This document shows positions 20,719 through 32,531 of a stretch of 64,000 bases of DNA, piece by piece. A program made the position numbers and the translations under genes. Source of the DNA: Rhizodiscina lignyota (taxonomy: Eukaryota > Ascomycota > Dothideomycetes > Aulographales > Rhizodiscinaceae); assembly GCA_010015805.1 (NCBI GenBank), contig ML978123.1:372001-436000 (forward strand). The letters are read 5' to 3'. Within the stretch, counting starts at the first letter, position 1. Each line of letters opens with the position of its first letter. The notes below the pieces were generated by a model. It was not told the DNA's origin. It was given only the letters and a program-made list of their open reading frames with translations, and made no database searches.

Positions 20719-21658
20719 ATGGTTTTCATACCACGAGGGAATGACGTCCTCAACACTAACCCGGCAACGGGAGTCGACGAGGCCTTGTCTCTACACGGAT
20801 CCGACTGGCTTTGGGCGGTCACAGCCATCTACATAGTCTCTTTCGTGAGTAACGGGCCCGATTCATACGATCACTAACTTTCAAAGGCCCAATCTTGTGT
20901 TCATGCGCTTACAGTCCTCTTCTCTGTAGCTTGGCCTCTTAAGCCTCTGTTTCACCGCCCGCGAGAGCGACAGGGTCTTCCACTACCTCTACACCATGGC
21001 CCTCCTCGTTGGTGCTGTAACATACTTCGCCCAGGCCTCCGATCTGGGTTGGAGCGCTGTTGAGCAGGCCGACCATCTCGGCCACGGCATGATCCGCCAG
21101 ATTTTCTTCGCAAAGTACATAAACTGGGTCGTCGCTTTTCCTTCGTTCGCCCTGGGGCTCGGTCTGTTGTCAGGCATCTCATGGGTGACTATCGTCCTCA
21201 ACATCTTCATCTCGTGGTTCTGGACCCTCGCATATCTTGCCGCTGCTTACACCTCTACCGACTATAAGTGGGGCTTCTTCGCCTTCGGCACGTTCTCGTG
21301 GATCATCCTTGCAATGAGTACGCTCAATGAGTGTCGTGAAGCGGCGAATCTCCTTGGTGTCGGTCGCGACTACATCATGCTGGCAGGATATTTGAACGTC
21401 CTGTGGGTACTATATCCCATTGCGTTTGCACTGAGTGATGGTGGCAATATCATCAGTGTTACTAGCGGCTTCATCTTCTTCGGCATCCTCGATGTGCTCA
21501 TGTTGCCGGTCTTGAGCTTTGCGTTCGTGATCATGGGACGCAAATGGGACTTTGGCAAGCTGAATCTCGCTTTCAGCGATTACCGCGTCCACCGAGAGGG
21601 AGCAGTTTCTGGTGGGAAGGAGGTGGCACCAGCTGTCGACGAGGCCTCAGTTTCGTAA
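20719..21658 (+). CDS. opsin-related seven-helix protein (Yro2/Mrh1/Hsp30 type), no retinal lysine
   Basis: join(20719..20844, 20930..21658), 85 bp intron in helix A, 284 aa. Seven hydrophobic helices match the microbial rhodopsin fold, including helix C (AKYINWVVAFPSF) and helix G (FFGILDVLMLPVLSF). Aligning by those anchors, the bacteriorhodopsin residues change as follows: R82 to Lys104, D85 to Asn107, D96 to Gly118, and the Schiff-base K216 to Leu234, while D212 is kept (Asp230) and P91 is kept (Pro113). It therefore cannot bind retinal covalently, as in fungal opsin-related proteins (ORP) such as yeast Yro2 and Mrh1, plasma-membrane stress proteins. The C-terminal tail is short and polar. 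Codons are strongly C/G-ending, implying high expression. A splice at 20886 was rejected because it breaks the frame. Confidence 0.93.
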
Positions 21659-22175
21659 ATGCATCAAGAACAATGGATTGCGGTGGCCTGAGACGCTGTT
21701 GATGTGAGGTGCCCCTTAGTTCCTTTGTGCATCGAAGCCAGTCTCATACTGGGTGAGGATATTGTTCGAGAGGAGGAAGATGGTTGTAAGAGTAGAGTCG
21801 GAAGTTCACCCCTGTCCATTTCTTTAACGATTGTTTTCAATAATCTTGGCGGATATTAGAAATAATTTAGAATAGGTATGGTCTGTAGCGTTGGCGAAGC
21901 TATGAAGCCAAAGTCTTTGCACTGAAAAGAAAACCGACGAGAATGCGATAAGATTTGACAGCGTTGAAAGGTTGAAGGCAAGATGAGATAAAGACCAATT
22001 CGAAGCCCTAGAAAAGAAGTACTCACATCGATCCTCATTAATTCTTGGGAGCTACAGATTCCCATCGAGTGGCCCCACCTCGTTCATGGCCGCGATTTGA
22101 TGTGAGATTCGCTCATGCAATTATCATGCGCCTTTGCAAACTTGTTTCAGAAATCTCCTACAGAGCAATGCGGCA
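21659..22175. other. convergent intergenic region
   Basis: 3' flanks of the opsin-related gene and of the regulator ending at 22176. No feature recognised. Confidence 0.5.
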
Positions 22176-24988
22176 TCACCAGTTTCCGTAACCAGGAGCA
22201 GAGCCACCATCTTCTGCAAATGGGAGCAGGGTGCTCCACAATTCCAGGTCTTCATCCGGAAGCCATCCGAAGAATTCGTCCTCCTGTAAGGTAATGATCA
22301 GAGTCGTGCAAGAACACAATTAGTGAAATGGGTAAGAATATGACGCAGAAAGGAAGGAAGCGCTTGAGCAATGCGGAAGCGACTGTGGAACTGTAGGAGT
22401 AACGTACATTTCGAGTTAGAGCAGCTGTGCCACCGGCATCTACTTCATTTGGAAATCGGCCGGCCGGTGGTGTAATCATGTCGTCTGCTGTGTCTCTCGT
22501 TTTGTCGATCCCTTGTCGCTTGTTGTTCTCATTCTTTTGATCTACGGCCAGACGAGCGTAGTGGCACACCTCTCTTGCAAAAGACAACTTCAACTCGAAC
22601 TCAGTGGCGAACTCGACGTTGGAAAAATATCCAGCTGCCACATCTGGACATTTGTCAGCCGCTTCTGCTTGAAGGTAATAGGACAGACACAAGCGGGAAC
22701 GCTATCGGACACGCATGGAGCAATGCTCAGGGTGCTCTAGTATCGCCTATGGTGTTTGACAAGAAGATCAATCCCAGATACGTACCTAAAAGCGCCACAT
22801 CTGACTGAGTTGTGGTCGTACTTGTGCCTCGGAGGACGTGAATGAAAAGATGAATAAAACTGTACACTGGGCTGTATAGGGCAATCCTGTCATTCCGTTA
22901 GCATGCTTTGACCAGTCTGGTCACCCAAGCGACCCTCGCGTGGATCCTGGGGCAAGATGAAGGTATGAAGAATGCTTACAGCGCGGAACAGCTGGCGTCG
23001 ACACGTATTTGCCTAGTTGCAAGGATGGCCGATCGTGAAGCCTGAGCTACAGCGTTCAATGAAGCATCGCTCTGAGCAGAAGCAGCTGTATCTTGCATTG
23101 CATAAGTATAAATGCTCGACCATGGGTAAGCCAAAGGAGTATTTATGTCCAATAAAAGGCAGTAGTAATGACACTGGAGCGATTGCGCTTGACGCAGGGT
23201 CATACCATGTGGCAACTGGGAAATCTCGAGTGGATTGTCAAGAGAGAACTCATGCTGTACAGAACATTTCAGCTCATGGAGTCCCTTGTTTAGATCGCGG
23301 ACATTCTCAATCAGTTGATCGGGAGGTTGTCGCAGGGCGCGTGCGCTTGAGAGGCGCTTCTTGGCGTTAGAGGAGAGCTGCATCAGCTTGATGAGTATGT
23401 GACAATAAACCGTGCTACTATGCTGTTTGTTCGAGGCACTTTGCGGAACGTGACAGCTAATCTCGTCGTCATCCATGACCTGGAGAAGAGTTAGCTTTGC
23501 CCAATAGCTACACACATATCCAGAATACACACCGATGGGCGACCGGGCCGTGAGCAAATATGTTTCTCTAAGCAATAGATTGACCAGAACATCCAATTTC
23601 TATGCTCGACTTCATGCAGCGAGAGATTCCAAGAGCGAGCAGGCTGCCTGTGCAATCCTTTTGAACAGGCGAGCCGCATTGCATTTGAGCACAGCATGTA
23701 CTGCAAAGATGTCTTCCCCAAGCCTTCACTGTAATATGCCTGCGAACACGTCAATACTAGAGCACCACAACTCAGCCGAGGAAAATTCTTACCATCAGGG
23801 CCAATGCTTGTACTGCCACCATAGAAGCACGCACGAGCAGTATCTCTGTGTGAACCGAAAGCGCATTTTCGAAAAAGGCCCATGAGGCCTGTGAAACTTC
23901 ACGAAAACTAGCTGTCTTGGAGAGTACTATTCGACACCCAGATGCCCAGATGACGTTGCGCAGTGCGTACCAAGCCTTGTCGTCAGGTATCGTGCCATTG
24001 AAGTGCGCGCGAAGCCGAGATTCAAACCAAGGACGCTCGACTATGCCAAAAGCCTCCTCGGGTGTCTCTTCAAAGTATGCTGTGAGAGAGACATTAGTAA
24101 CGACCACGAATCAACACAATAAGCCCATGGGCAGATTACCCTTTGCGTATTGCCATGCAAGCTCAGGCAAGGGTTCTGGTGCGCGCGAAGCTGATAGCGG
24201 GCCGCCCATCTTCAGCATTCGGGCAATGTCTGTAACAAGCCGTACTGCTACGTTACGATATTCGGGTGAGTTTACCCTTGAGATGACCCATTCCACTCCG
24301 AGCTGTGAACAAAAGGATACAAGACATCGCGGACCTGTACTCAGTCAGTACTGCCATACATTTACAGAGTGGAATATTTACATGCCGTAGTACTCGAGAT
24401 CCGGCTGATAGAATCGTGTCAGCGTGGCGATCGTAAGTGCTTGTAGGCTTAAACTTACCGTCTCTTTGACATAGACACTGCTGTCCTCCTGTTCTGTATT
24501 TTGCACGTCAACGACATCTGGAGATGGGTCACTATCCTGTAAGGGTATGCTCGTTTGATCGCTTGATTGTGGATGGATAGGCGTCAGCGATTGTGGTATG
24601 CTGGATCCAGTTTGACTTTGCCGCGTTTCCAGACCGAGATCTTGTGACACATGCTGCAGTTTCGAGATTCCAGTCCCAGTTCCCAGTAAGGCTTCGAGTT
24701 GCTGAACACGACGAGACAAATCTGCCGAGTCATGATTTTTGCTACCTTGGGTCCGTGAGCGACGTGTATCGGTCACTACGCATTCTTCACCGCGATCAAG
24801 GCAGTTGGCACATGGGATGCTCCCATTACCTACATGCACGATGAGCAAGCCTGTCCGGGGACTCAGGTTTTCCGTGTGGTAGACATACATCGGATCTTTT
24901 TAGCTCTGCAGTAATTACATGCCGTTGTTCGCCGAGATTTGCCTATAATCCGTATACCGCTTGAACGGCCCTGAGAGGCCTGCTCCAT
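22176..24988 (-). CDS. Zn2Cys6 transcription factor, ten exons
   Basis: Hand model, 717 aa: complement of 22176..22283, 22408..22664, 22786..22886, 22980..23479, 23533..23739, 23793..24079, 24140..24339, 24382..24404, 24459..24829, 24889..24988; frame is kept throughout. The splice between the first two exons completes the binuclear cluster: Cys24, 27, 34, 40, 43 and 50, spacing C-x2-C-x6-C-x5-C-x2-C-x6-C, followed by a linker and coiled coil (SRRVQQLEALLG). The middle region reads like Fungal_trans: LGVEWVISRVNS, ALMAYYSEGLGK, AMRLACSKGLHRQP, RNWMFWSIYCLEKHI, GRPSVMDDDEISC. The acidic C-terminus (EDEFFGWLPDEDLELW) may activate. The 42 bp intron at 24340-24381 is the least certain junction. 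It is divergent from the enoyl reductase at 25853, a probable target. Confidence 0.85.
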
Positions 24989-25852
24989 AGTGTGGGCGTT
25001 GGAAAGGGATGGTCGAGGAGAAAGTAGAACGTTTGACTGGTCCGCATATGGACCCCTGCCATTGTCTTGAGTGGTTACCCTATCGTCCCAATGTAAGCAA
25101 AATCACGTCCAGCTCAGTCTCTATATAGATTCCATCGCTATCGGACACTGCCATCTGGTCGTCTCCGTCCACTTTGGCTGGAAGTCAGATATGTACTAAG
25201 TTCCCGCGATTTTGCCGAGTTTACTGCGACAAAACACCATTCAGCCCCCCAAGATATCCAGATACGGAGTGTGCGTGTCAGAGCGCCCTCGCAATCTCAA
25301 ACATTTCATTGCTCGCTTCTTGTCCAGTACTATTTTTGCGCGCCGCACCCAGCTACTGTGCTCTACGGCCGTTCTCGACATGACACAGCATAGTAGGGCC
25401 TCCAGAGTTGCCAACAGTGTTACTTGTTCTCGCGGGTATCCTACACTGGGATAAAATAGACATATTTCGCTCTGGTGGGAATTGCGCTAACACTATTTGT
25501 CCAATTCATTGTCCTTCTCAATAATAGTGCTGGGGCAAAGGCGAATGCCACATACCTTTTCGGACTAGGCACGGACGAAGTACGGACGAGAAAGTCGCAT
25601 CTATGAACAAACAAGCAAAGTTTGAATATAGGACGAACATTTCTGTATTTCCAAAGTAAACAAGGAACACAGATGGGCCAGTACTGCCGTAAATCGAGCT
25701 GGTCCATGCGGAGAGTTACCGCACTCGGAAGTGAAGGTCGGTGTATTCGGCGTAATTCTGACACAGTTTTGACCTCGCATATCTCGACCCATCTGCTCGC
25801 AACTATGTTGTTTTCTTCACTCCATTTTATGTAGGATCCTTTCCTGCGAAAG
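24989..25852. promoter_or_regulatory. shared divergent promoter, regulator 1 and enoyl reductase
   Basis: 864 bp between two divergent ATGs with no supported ORF. By position it serves both the Zn2Cys6 gene and the oxidoreductase. No clear CGG-N-CCG pair was picked out by eye. Confidence 0.45.
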
Positions 25853-27046
25853 ATGAAAGAAGCCATTCTCTCAGTTTCCAAAGATGCTGGCGTCGAAGTC
25901 AGTATCATCGATTCGCCCTTTCCCTGGCCAAATCCAGATGAAGTTCAAATCAAGGTCGTAGCGGTTGCAATGAACCCCAAAGATTGGTCTGTGTCCAGCA
26001 GTTCGCGCCTCATATAACCAAGTTCTAACAACAGCATAAGGAAATCCGTCATCTGGAACGAAGCCCCCAACAACGCTGGCGATGACATCGCAGGCATCAT
26101 CTCCGCCATTGGTCAAGGCGTGCTCGACTTCAAGATAGGACAACGAGTTGCAGCACTTCATCCTAGCATGACGCGAGGGGGAGGCTTTGCAGAGTATGCT
26201 ATTGCGCCGGCTCACTCAACATTTCACATACCAAACTCAGTTACATTCGAAGAGGCTGCAACAGTCCCCTTAGCAGCAATGACGGCAGCCATGGGCCTGT
26301 ACCTTCGAATGTCCCTACCACAGCCTTGTATGCCAGCGCACGAAGCTCAAAAGATTCCGATTGTTATATATGGATCTGCCAGCTCTGTCGGTGCATTTGC
26401 CGTCAAGCTCGCCATTCTGTCTGGGCTTCATCCCATCATCTGCGTCGCAGGACGGGGTGCCGAGTTTGTCGGTAGTATGATCGACAAGGACAAAGGCGAT
26501 GCAGTGATAGACTATCGCGAAGGAGACGAGGCAGTTGTGTCTGGCATCCAAGAAGCCTTGGCTGCTGCTGGGTGCCCGCCAACGGTAGCCTACGTCTTTG
26601 ATGCCATCAGTGAGAACGGAAGCCACGAGAACATTGATCAGATCATCTCTGATACTGGAGTCGTCACGCACGTCCATCAACCTGACGGCTACAAGAAGTT
26701 CGGCGTCATGAGCGCGCCTGAGACTTTCATTCGCACTCCGAACTTCAGGTACAGGGATGGTGTAAGAGTGACGACGACGATGGTCAATGACATTTTCCAG
26801 TCACATCAGTACGCGATGGATAATGCGAAGGACTTTGGGTTCATGTTTTCGAGATACTTTGGATGGCTGCTGAAAGAAGGGAAGTTGATGCCTCATCCAC
26901 ACGAGATTGTGCCGGGTGGCCTGAGAGGTATCAAACAGGCACAGGAGAAATTAATCAGGGGAGAGGCGAGTGCTGTCAAGTATGTCGTGAGAATCGCGGA
27001 CTCGGTTGGATATGGGCCAGGCCACCTCCTGTCATTGCCATATTAG
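25853..27046 (+). CDS. enoyl-reductase-like MDR oxidoreductase (ToxD/trans-ER type)
   Basis: join(25853..25986, 26041..27046), 54 bp intron, 379 aa. The splice joins NPKDW to KSVIWNEAPNNAGDDIAG, the normal GroES-like domain text. Later motifs are RVAALHPSM, GGGFAEYAIAP, FEEAATVPLAAMTAAMGLYL, then IVIYGSASSVGAFAVKLAILSGL, the nucleotide-binding GxxSxVG loop. It has no zinc ligands. The family includes stand-alone enoyl reductases partnering polyketide synthases and many housekeeping quinone reductases. No synthase is nearby, so a catabolic or detoxifying role is as likely. It is flanked by two Zn2Cys6 genes; its 3' end is 74 bp from the 3' end of the second. Confidence 0.9.
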
Positions 27047-27120
27047 GTTGGCGTCGTATTCCTTCCCCTAAGTATTCTTGTTTGTCGCGCTCCACTGTTA
27101 CTGCCAGGGCTTTAGAGTAG

Positions 27121-29910
27121 CTAGGTCGTACTATTGCTAGTAGGTCCTGTATCCCGCTCTATACCCAAGGCTGAGTCAATCAAGTCGTACCAATTCACCT
27201 CGCCATCAAAGTCCATATTAACATCGATGGGATCTGTGTCCAAGTTGGTGAACGCATCAATTGAAGGGTCAGTGTCAGCCCATAGCCAAGGGACGAAGCC
27301 ATATCCTAACCAGTCTGCAGGAACCGTGGGAAAGGGATTGTACGACGGCTCAACAGTCTGTTCAAAGGCCAATTCGCCGGGGGCGTTCGTCATATTCATC
27401 GGCCCCTCGTCTCTGATATTGGTACTCTCCAGAATTTGGTTAGACTGCTGTCCAGTCGTGCCCAGATATGTCGGCTCAAAGGTCATACTGGAACTCAAAC
27501 TGCCTGGTCCTCCTGTAGAAAAGGACCCGGAATTCGGCTGGCTTGTGCTGGTTGTACGAATGGAGTTGGACGGAACAGCAATATCTGTACCAGAAATTCC
27601 AGATGTCGCTGTGTGGTCTCCGGGTAGGTCTAGGAGCTGGCGCCACCTCTCACGGAAGATGTCGACGCTAGATCCGGCCGGAAACGGCCCATTGCTTGAA
27701 GGCAATGGAAGTTTCTCGTCCTCCATCTCCAGTCTATTCGCGGCCTGCGGGTCAGCCCGTAATCGGGTGAGCTCCGCGCCGCGATGCTTCCGGACTTTGG
27801 CCAACATTTGTCGTAACGGAACCCAGATGCGCAAGTCCATGTCCGAAGGAGTTTGCGCTGGAATCAGCCAGCTGCTGTGAAGTGCGACCCAGGCCCTTTC
27901 AATGAGAGGCGACCAATGGCGGTGGGGGATCTCAATCACGAGATAAATAATACAATGCCAATGGGTACAGGTCTGGTAGAGCCAACGCCATTGTTGGCAG
28001 GCTTGTTCGGCGTTTAGCGCGTGGTTGTACTCCGCGACCTCGATCGCAGAGACCAGCAACTTGGTTCTTATCTCGTCCGTAAAGTATTCGCTTGGGGAAG
28101 AGAAGAGAACAGGGAGAAAGACGATGAGCGTCATTTTGGCCTTGACCATTCGTGCCATGGTGATTGTGACCCAATAGGCAATATTCTCCGACTCTTTCGT
28201 GTGCTGAAAGTAGCCTTGCTCGAATTTTTGGTAGATCTCGTTTAGCATACGACTTTGGTCTTCCAGGCCTCTCATGCCATCCCTCATATCTTGGAACATC
28301 ATCTGTCTCATGATGCTGCATACTTCGGCATAGATACGTGCGAATGACATATCGGTGATGCCATCACGCTCAGCAGGCATCCGTTTTGTCTCAGGGGCGA
28401 TGTCTGCATCGTTGATGTTCAAGGGAGTCTTCGTGTCAAAGCTGCCTTTCGCAATAGTAAGGTCCGTTCCTTGGTCCTCTGATGTTCTCATATCCAGAGC
28501 GACCACGGCCCACCAGGCTTTTCGTCGCGTTTCAATCTCAAAGGGAGTTAGGTGCTTGAACTGGGCCCCATCTCGCTGCAACCCAAGGTACTGGGCCATC
28601 CTGATGGTGAGTCCAGTAAGCATCCACACGAATCTCGGGCTATCATGTCGGCGGACTAGAAAGAGAAAAATGGTCATTGCTTGGACAAGAACTACATCAG
28701 GGACGTTGAGGAAATCGGCCTCTGCAAGGGCATACTCCAGTCCAAGACGATACTTGAGATTGAGGTCGGACTTGGAGGATCCAAAGTTGGCCATCATCTG
28801 CCCGGATTGACGTATTCAGCCCTCGATGTTTGATACATAGCATATAATCCCAAGGAGAACTCACATCGTCTTCCTCCATGGAGTTTATAGCAGCATAGCA
28901 GATCGAGAACATCAAAGCTTCGTTGGCTGGCGTGAGGCGGGTCAGGTTACTGCCGCGCAAACTGCGAATCATCTTTTTGACTGTTGGAATGTGGACGGCC
29001 TGGATGAAGATGTTCACATTCTCAGCGAAGATATCTACGAGAAACGGGATCTGCGACGGTAATGGGTAGAACTCGCGGACATCGGGAGCCGAAGGACTTA
29101 AATTGTGTCGAAACAGGAATGCATGGCGTTCTGAAGGTGCTCGCTCAAGTTCCTTAGTCGAAGATGTCTTCGCACGCAGTGCCTCATCTTCTGAGCTGTC
29201 GTACTCATTTTCTGCTAGGGAGCGGATGTCCGTCTTTAGCATATCGAGCTATGGCTAAAAGTCATCCAAGCATCCAGCAAAGAGGACGGTGTGAGCACAA
29301 CACTTTGACTTACCTCGTCATTCACTTCGGACCAAAAACCGGTGCTCACATAGTGGCTGCGACTGGCGTCTTGGAGAACCAACCTACCAAACTGCTTCTG
29401 CACACTACTAGAATTTGTGATGAGTGACGTGTCCCCGTGGTGGTTTGCGTCACGGTCCTGGGAAACGCTTTCAGAAGGGTCGACTCCATATGAGCTACTA
29501 CCGGCCGATCGAGCTGCCGCGTGGGCTTCTTCTAGCTGACCGCGCAGCTCTTTGACAAGGCTCTCGAGGTTACGAATTCTGTCCACAACCTTATCCATGT
29601 CCGGGCCAGCGTCCTGCGATGCCGGAACATTGGATGTTGTCGGATTGTTATTGAGGAAGCGACGCGGCCATCTCAGCGGTCGGTCTGGCGATGGAAATAC
29701 ACAGGCGATTCCTGCCCGACGACAGTTGGAGCACGGCGACTGCTTATCACAACGAACTCTGCGACTCCGGCATACGACACAGCTGCGCAGCTTCAGTGGC
29801 GGCGCAGGTGATGATGTTGGAGGCCCGGCGGGCGCGGACGATGCTGCATTGCTCTCGTGGCTCGAAATTGAGACTGGCACCGATTCTGTCGCTGCTGACA
29901 TCTGCGACAT
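27121..29910 (-). CDS. Zn2Cys6 transcription factor with Fungal_trans domain
   Basis: complement(27121..28797, 28865..29248, 29314..29910), introns 67 and 65 bp, 885 aa. DNA-binding cluster Cys44, 47, 54, 60, 63, 70 in the canonical spacing, followed by FPSPDRPLRWPRR and a coiled coil (DKVVDRIRNLESLVKELRG). The Fungal_trans region has FLVDIFAENVNIFIQAVHIP, the block MTIFLFLVRRHDS, MAQYLGLQRDG, FEIETRRKAWWAVVALDMR and TDLTIAKGSFDTKTPLNIND. The C-terminal 180 residues are Ser/Thr/Pro/Gly-rich with an acidic end (DPIDVNMDFDGEVNWYDLID), a likely activation segment. An upstream in-frame ATG at 29991 would add 27 residues; 29910 is preferred as first codon after an AT-rich leader. It is divergent from the dienelactone hydrolase at 30331. 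Confidence 0.92.
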
Positions 29911-30330
29911 GTTGCAGTACTTAAATATTAATATTCTGCCCGATTGGCGTTCTTGCTCTTGCCTGCCTTGTGTTGTGAGCGAGCCCTGCAAACTCCAACG
30001 CGAAAAGGGCGCGAGAAGAGAGCGACGGGCTAACGAGGCCCCGATCTCACACGTCGCTGGGCACCCTAACTTTGCACGTGATTCAGGGCGACATAGATGT
30101 AATGCGTTGCAGTGTATTATAAATATTGCCCTTCGGCTTTCGTTGAAAATAGTCGTTGTTCATTCTTCAGCAGACCTTCAGATCTAAATAGCCCACTTTC
30201 TCTCAGCACCAAACGACTTGAACAGAGCAGAGTTTCGCTTGGCCGGTCTATCTTCACCAGAACCTTTTTGAGTTGAAGCACCACAAAGCAGAGCAATTTT
30301 TGTATCGTGGATAAGCTCCCTAACTCTATA
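29911..30330. promoter_or_regulatory. shared divergent promoter, regulator 2 and dienelactone hydrolase
   Basis: 420 bp between the two start codons. AT-rich just upstream of the regulator (TTTAAGTACTG) and a TATTATAAATATT element near 30115 on the hydrolase side. Confidence 0.45.
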
Positions 30331-31231
30331 ATGGCTACTCCACACGAAGAGTGCATCAGGGTGCGGCCCCTATCCAAAACTAACTCGCAACGCTCTCTCA
30401 CAGCATCTCCAGGGCACCGTCCACCATGGCCAACCTCAGGGCAAGGAAGAAATGATTCACGGCCTGAATACGTACGTGGTCGGTAACCGAACCAACCCAC
30501 GTGGAACCATCGTAGTCTACTCCGACATCTTTGGCCTGGGGTTGGTCAACAACAAACTCATCGCCGACTCCTACGCAAAAAGCGGCGAATGGCTAGTCTA
30601 CCTTCCAGACTTCTTCAAGGGCGATCCCGTAGGGCTTAAATTTGCCGATATCGCAATTCCAGTCGACGCCTCGAAGCAATCGTCGCTAGCAAAGTATACG
30701 GGTCTTCTTGCTACGGCGCCGTCGTTGATCATGTGGTTTACGAGGCACAAGGAAGGGCCTACAAACAAGACGTGCATGGATTTCTTGCAGGCGCTGAGAC
30801 GGGCGACTCCCAGGGGCCAGAAGATTGGCATGGTCGGAATGTGCTGGGGTGGAAGGTATGCATTTCGAGCCGCGCAAGAGAGGAATATGATTAAGATGGA
30901 TGATGAGATAGTCCCTCTTGTGGACGCCGTGGTGGCCCTTCATCCAAGTAACCTGTCCTTGCCGGAGGATGCCGAGAACTTCGTCGTGCCTGTTAGCACT
31001 GGATGGGGGCTGGAGGACACCAACACTAAGATTGAGCAGAAAGGCAAGGTAGAGGAGATCCATGCGAAAGAAAAACAAGCGGGAAGGAAGGTACCAGAGG
31101 TAGAGAACCAAGTCTACAAACCCGGCCGGCATGGGTTTTCTGTGAGAGGTAATCCGGATGATCCGATGGAGAGGGCATGCCTGGAAAACTCGGTGACGCA
31201 GGTTTTGAAATGGTTCACACAATGGCTGTAG
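30331..31231 (+). CDS. dienelactone hydrolase family protein
   Basis: join(30331..30360, 30404..31231), 43 bp intron, 285 aa. Exon 1 holds only ten codons (MATPHEECIR); exon 2 continues HLQGTVHHGQPQGKEEMIHG, the normal family N-terminus, so the small first exon is well supported. Alpha/beta-hydrolase features: IVVYSDIFGLG, nucleophile Cys in GMCWGGRYA (G-x-C-x-G-G), and the late His in GRHGFSVRG. DLH enzymes open lactone rings from aromatic ring cleavage, but many fungal members act on other esters or lactones. No signal peptide, so cytosolic. Its head-to-head neighbour is a Zn2Cys6 regulator, suggesting an inducible catabolic or detoxification step. Confidence 0.92.
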
Positions 31232-32531
31232 AAGATATTCGATAATGCCTCCTCTTCCCAGAGTTCGAAGTAACCTTCAGTATTTTCCTATTCCATGTGA
31301 TATATTGACCTGATGGACGATGAAAGGTCAGAATATTTATGTGTCTGTGTATTTGGAAGCGATCAAACCACGACGGTCAAATACTATGCTTTGGAACCTG
31401 TTGAAGCTACTGTGAGCTGATCGCCTTCGTTGAAATATGCAGTAATTCAGTACGTCGCTCAGGTGAAGCTCATACAGCTTAGCTTTGGTCAGTGCCGAAA
31501 TCAGATTAAGCTAATAAGACGAGTAGAAGCCCCCTTCGATCAATGTTATGTTGTTGGTTGAAATTGGACCTGCAGATTCGATGACTGAGTGAGCTCCAAG
31601 AATTCACCGTGCCAAGCCCCAGCTGGGTTCCGCTCCGCTGGCGGGGAGAAACACGCTAAGCCTTGCGACCGCTCCGCCACTGCCCCTGAACAACCTCACT
31701 CTTGTCCTAAAGGAGGAGATATTGGTCCAAGCTGGAATTACTATTGACATGGATGTGCTTAGGGTGTCAATCGTGTCATCTGTTGAACATTGGATTTTGC
31801 CATGCCAATTTGACGAAATTTCCCGAGTACAGCTCGCGATGGATAAGATATCCAGCATTTCCATCCCTTCGGTAGAAGCATTTGAAGCTTGCATAGTCTC
31901 GAGCGCTACATTTCGTTCCGCATCTGCAATCCCGAACTAATACTGCGAGACATGCAGCTAACGCACCTGTCGTTCGCCAAGTGATACGTGCGCGATTGAT
32001 GCAAAAGGAGAACGTTGCACATGGCCAAATTGGCACGATGCTCGACGCGTCCAAAGAGCGTCAAGAGAACGCGCCGACCGTTTTGGCGCTGGGTCGATCC
32101 CAGGGGCGTTGGCGGCTTGTTTCATGGATCTCGCGCTTATCGATATGCAATCGATTATCTGCTTACCACCTGGATTTGTGCTGGGATACGAAGAATGGCC
32201 GCGAGTTGCAGAGGTGATGCCCGCTGCGAATAGGGGATGCCAGCCAATTGAGGCAGAGGTAGACTCAACGTTCATAGACGAGAAATGCGAATGAATCGAC
32301 AAGGCTAATGAGATGTGCAACGATTGTTTTCGTGTCTTCGCAAATGAGCAGGCTAGGAGATTGGCTTGCTGTCCGCATCTCTCATCCCTGGCTACCGGCT
32401 TGCATAAGGGGGGAATGGGGTTGGTCGTGCGGCTCTCGACCTTGAACCTCCCGCTCTACTGGACAATCCAACTCTTTAAACACTCGTTAATTGATATATA
32501 CTAATACCATCACGCTCGTTACTGCATTGCA
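31232..32531. other. intergenic 1.3 kb
   Basis: Several overlapping short ORFs on both strands (31604-32320) without recognisable domains. Possible 5' exon or leader of the GATA gene at the right end; an intron acceptor (TTGCAG) lies at about 32526-32531. Confidence 0.35.

Noticed and set aside
20845-20886. Shorter intron in the opsin-related gene ending at TTTCAAAG
   Set aside because: It would shift the frame before helix A is complete; the 85 bp intron to 20929 keeps frame and a full hydrophobic helix.
27134-27880. 248-codon plus-strand ORF
   Set aside because: Antisense of the C-terminal part of the Zn2Cys6 gene; no recognisable family.
29552-30187. 211-codon plus-strand ORF
   Set aside because: Antisense to the zinc-cluster exon and shared promoter.
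18454-31231. Secondary-metabolite gene cluster
   Set aside because: Oxidoreductases and regulators are present but no polyketide, peptide or terpene synthase, so a biosynthetic cluster is not supported.
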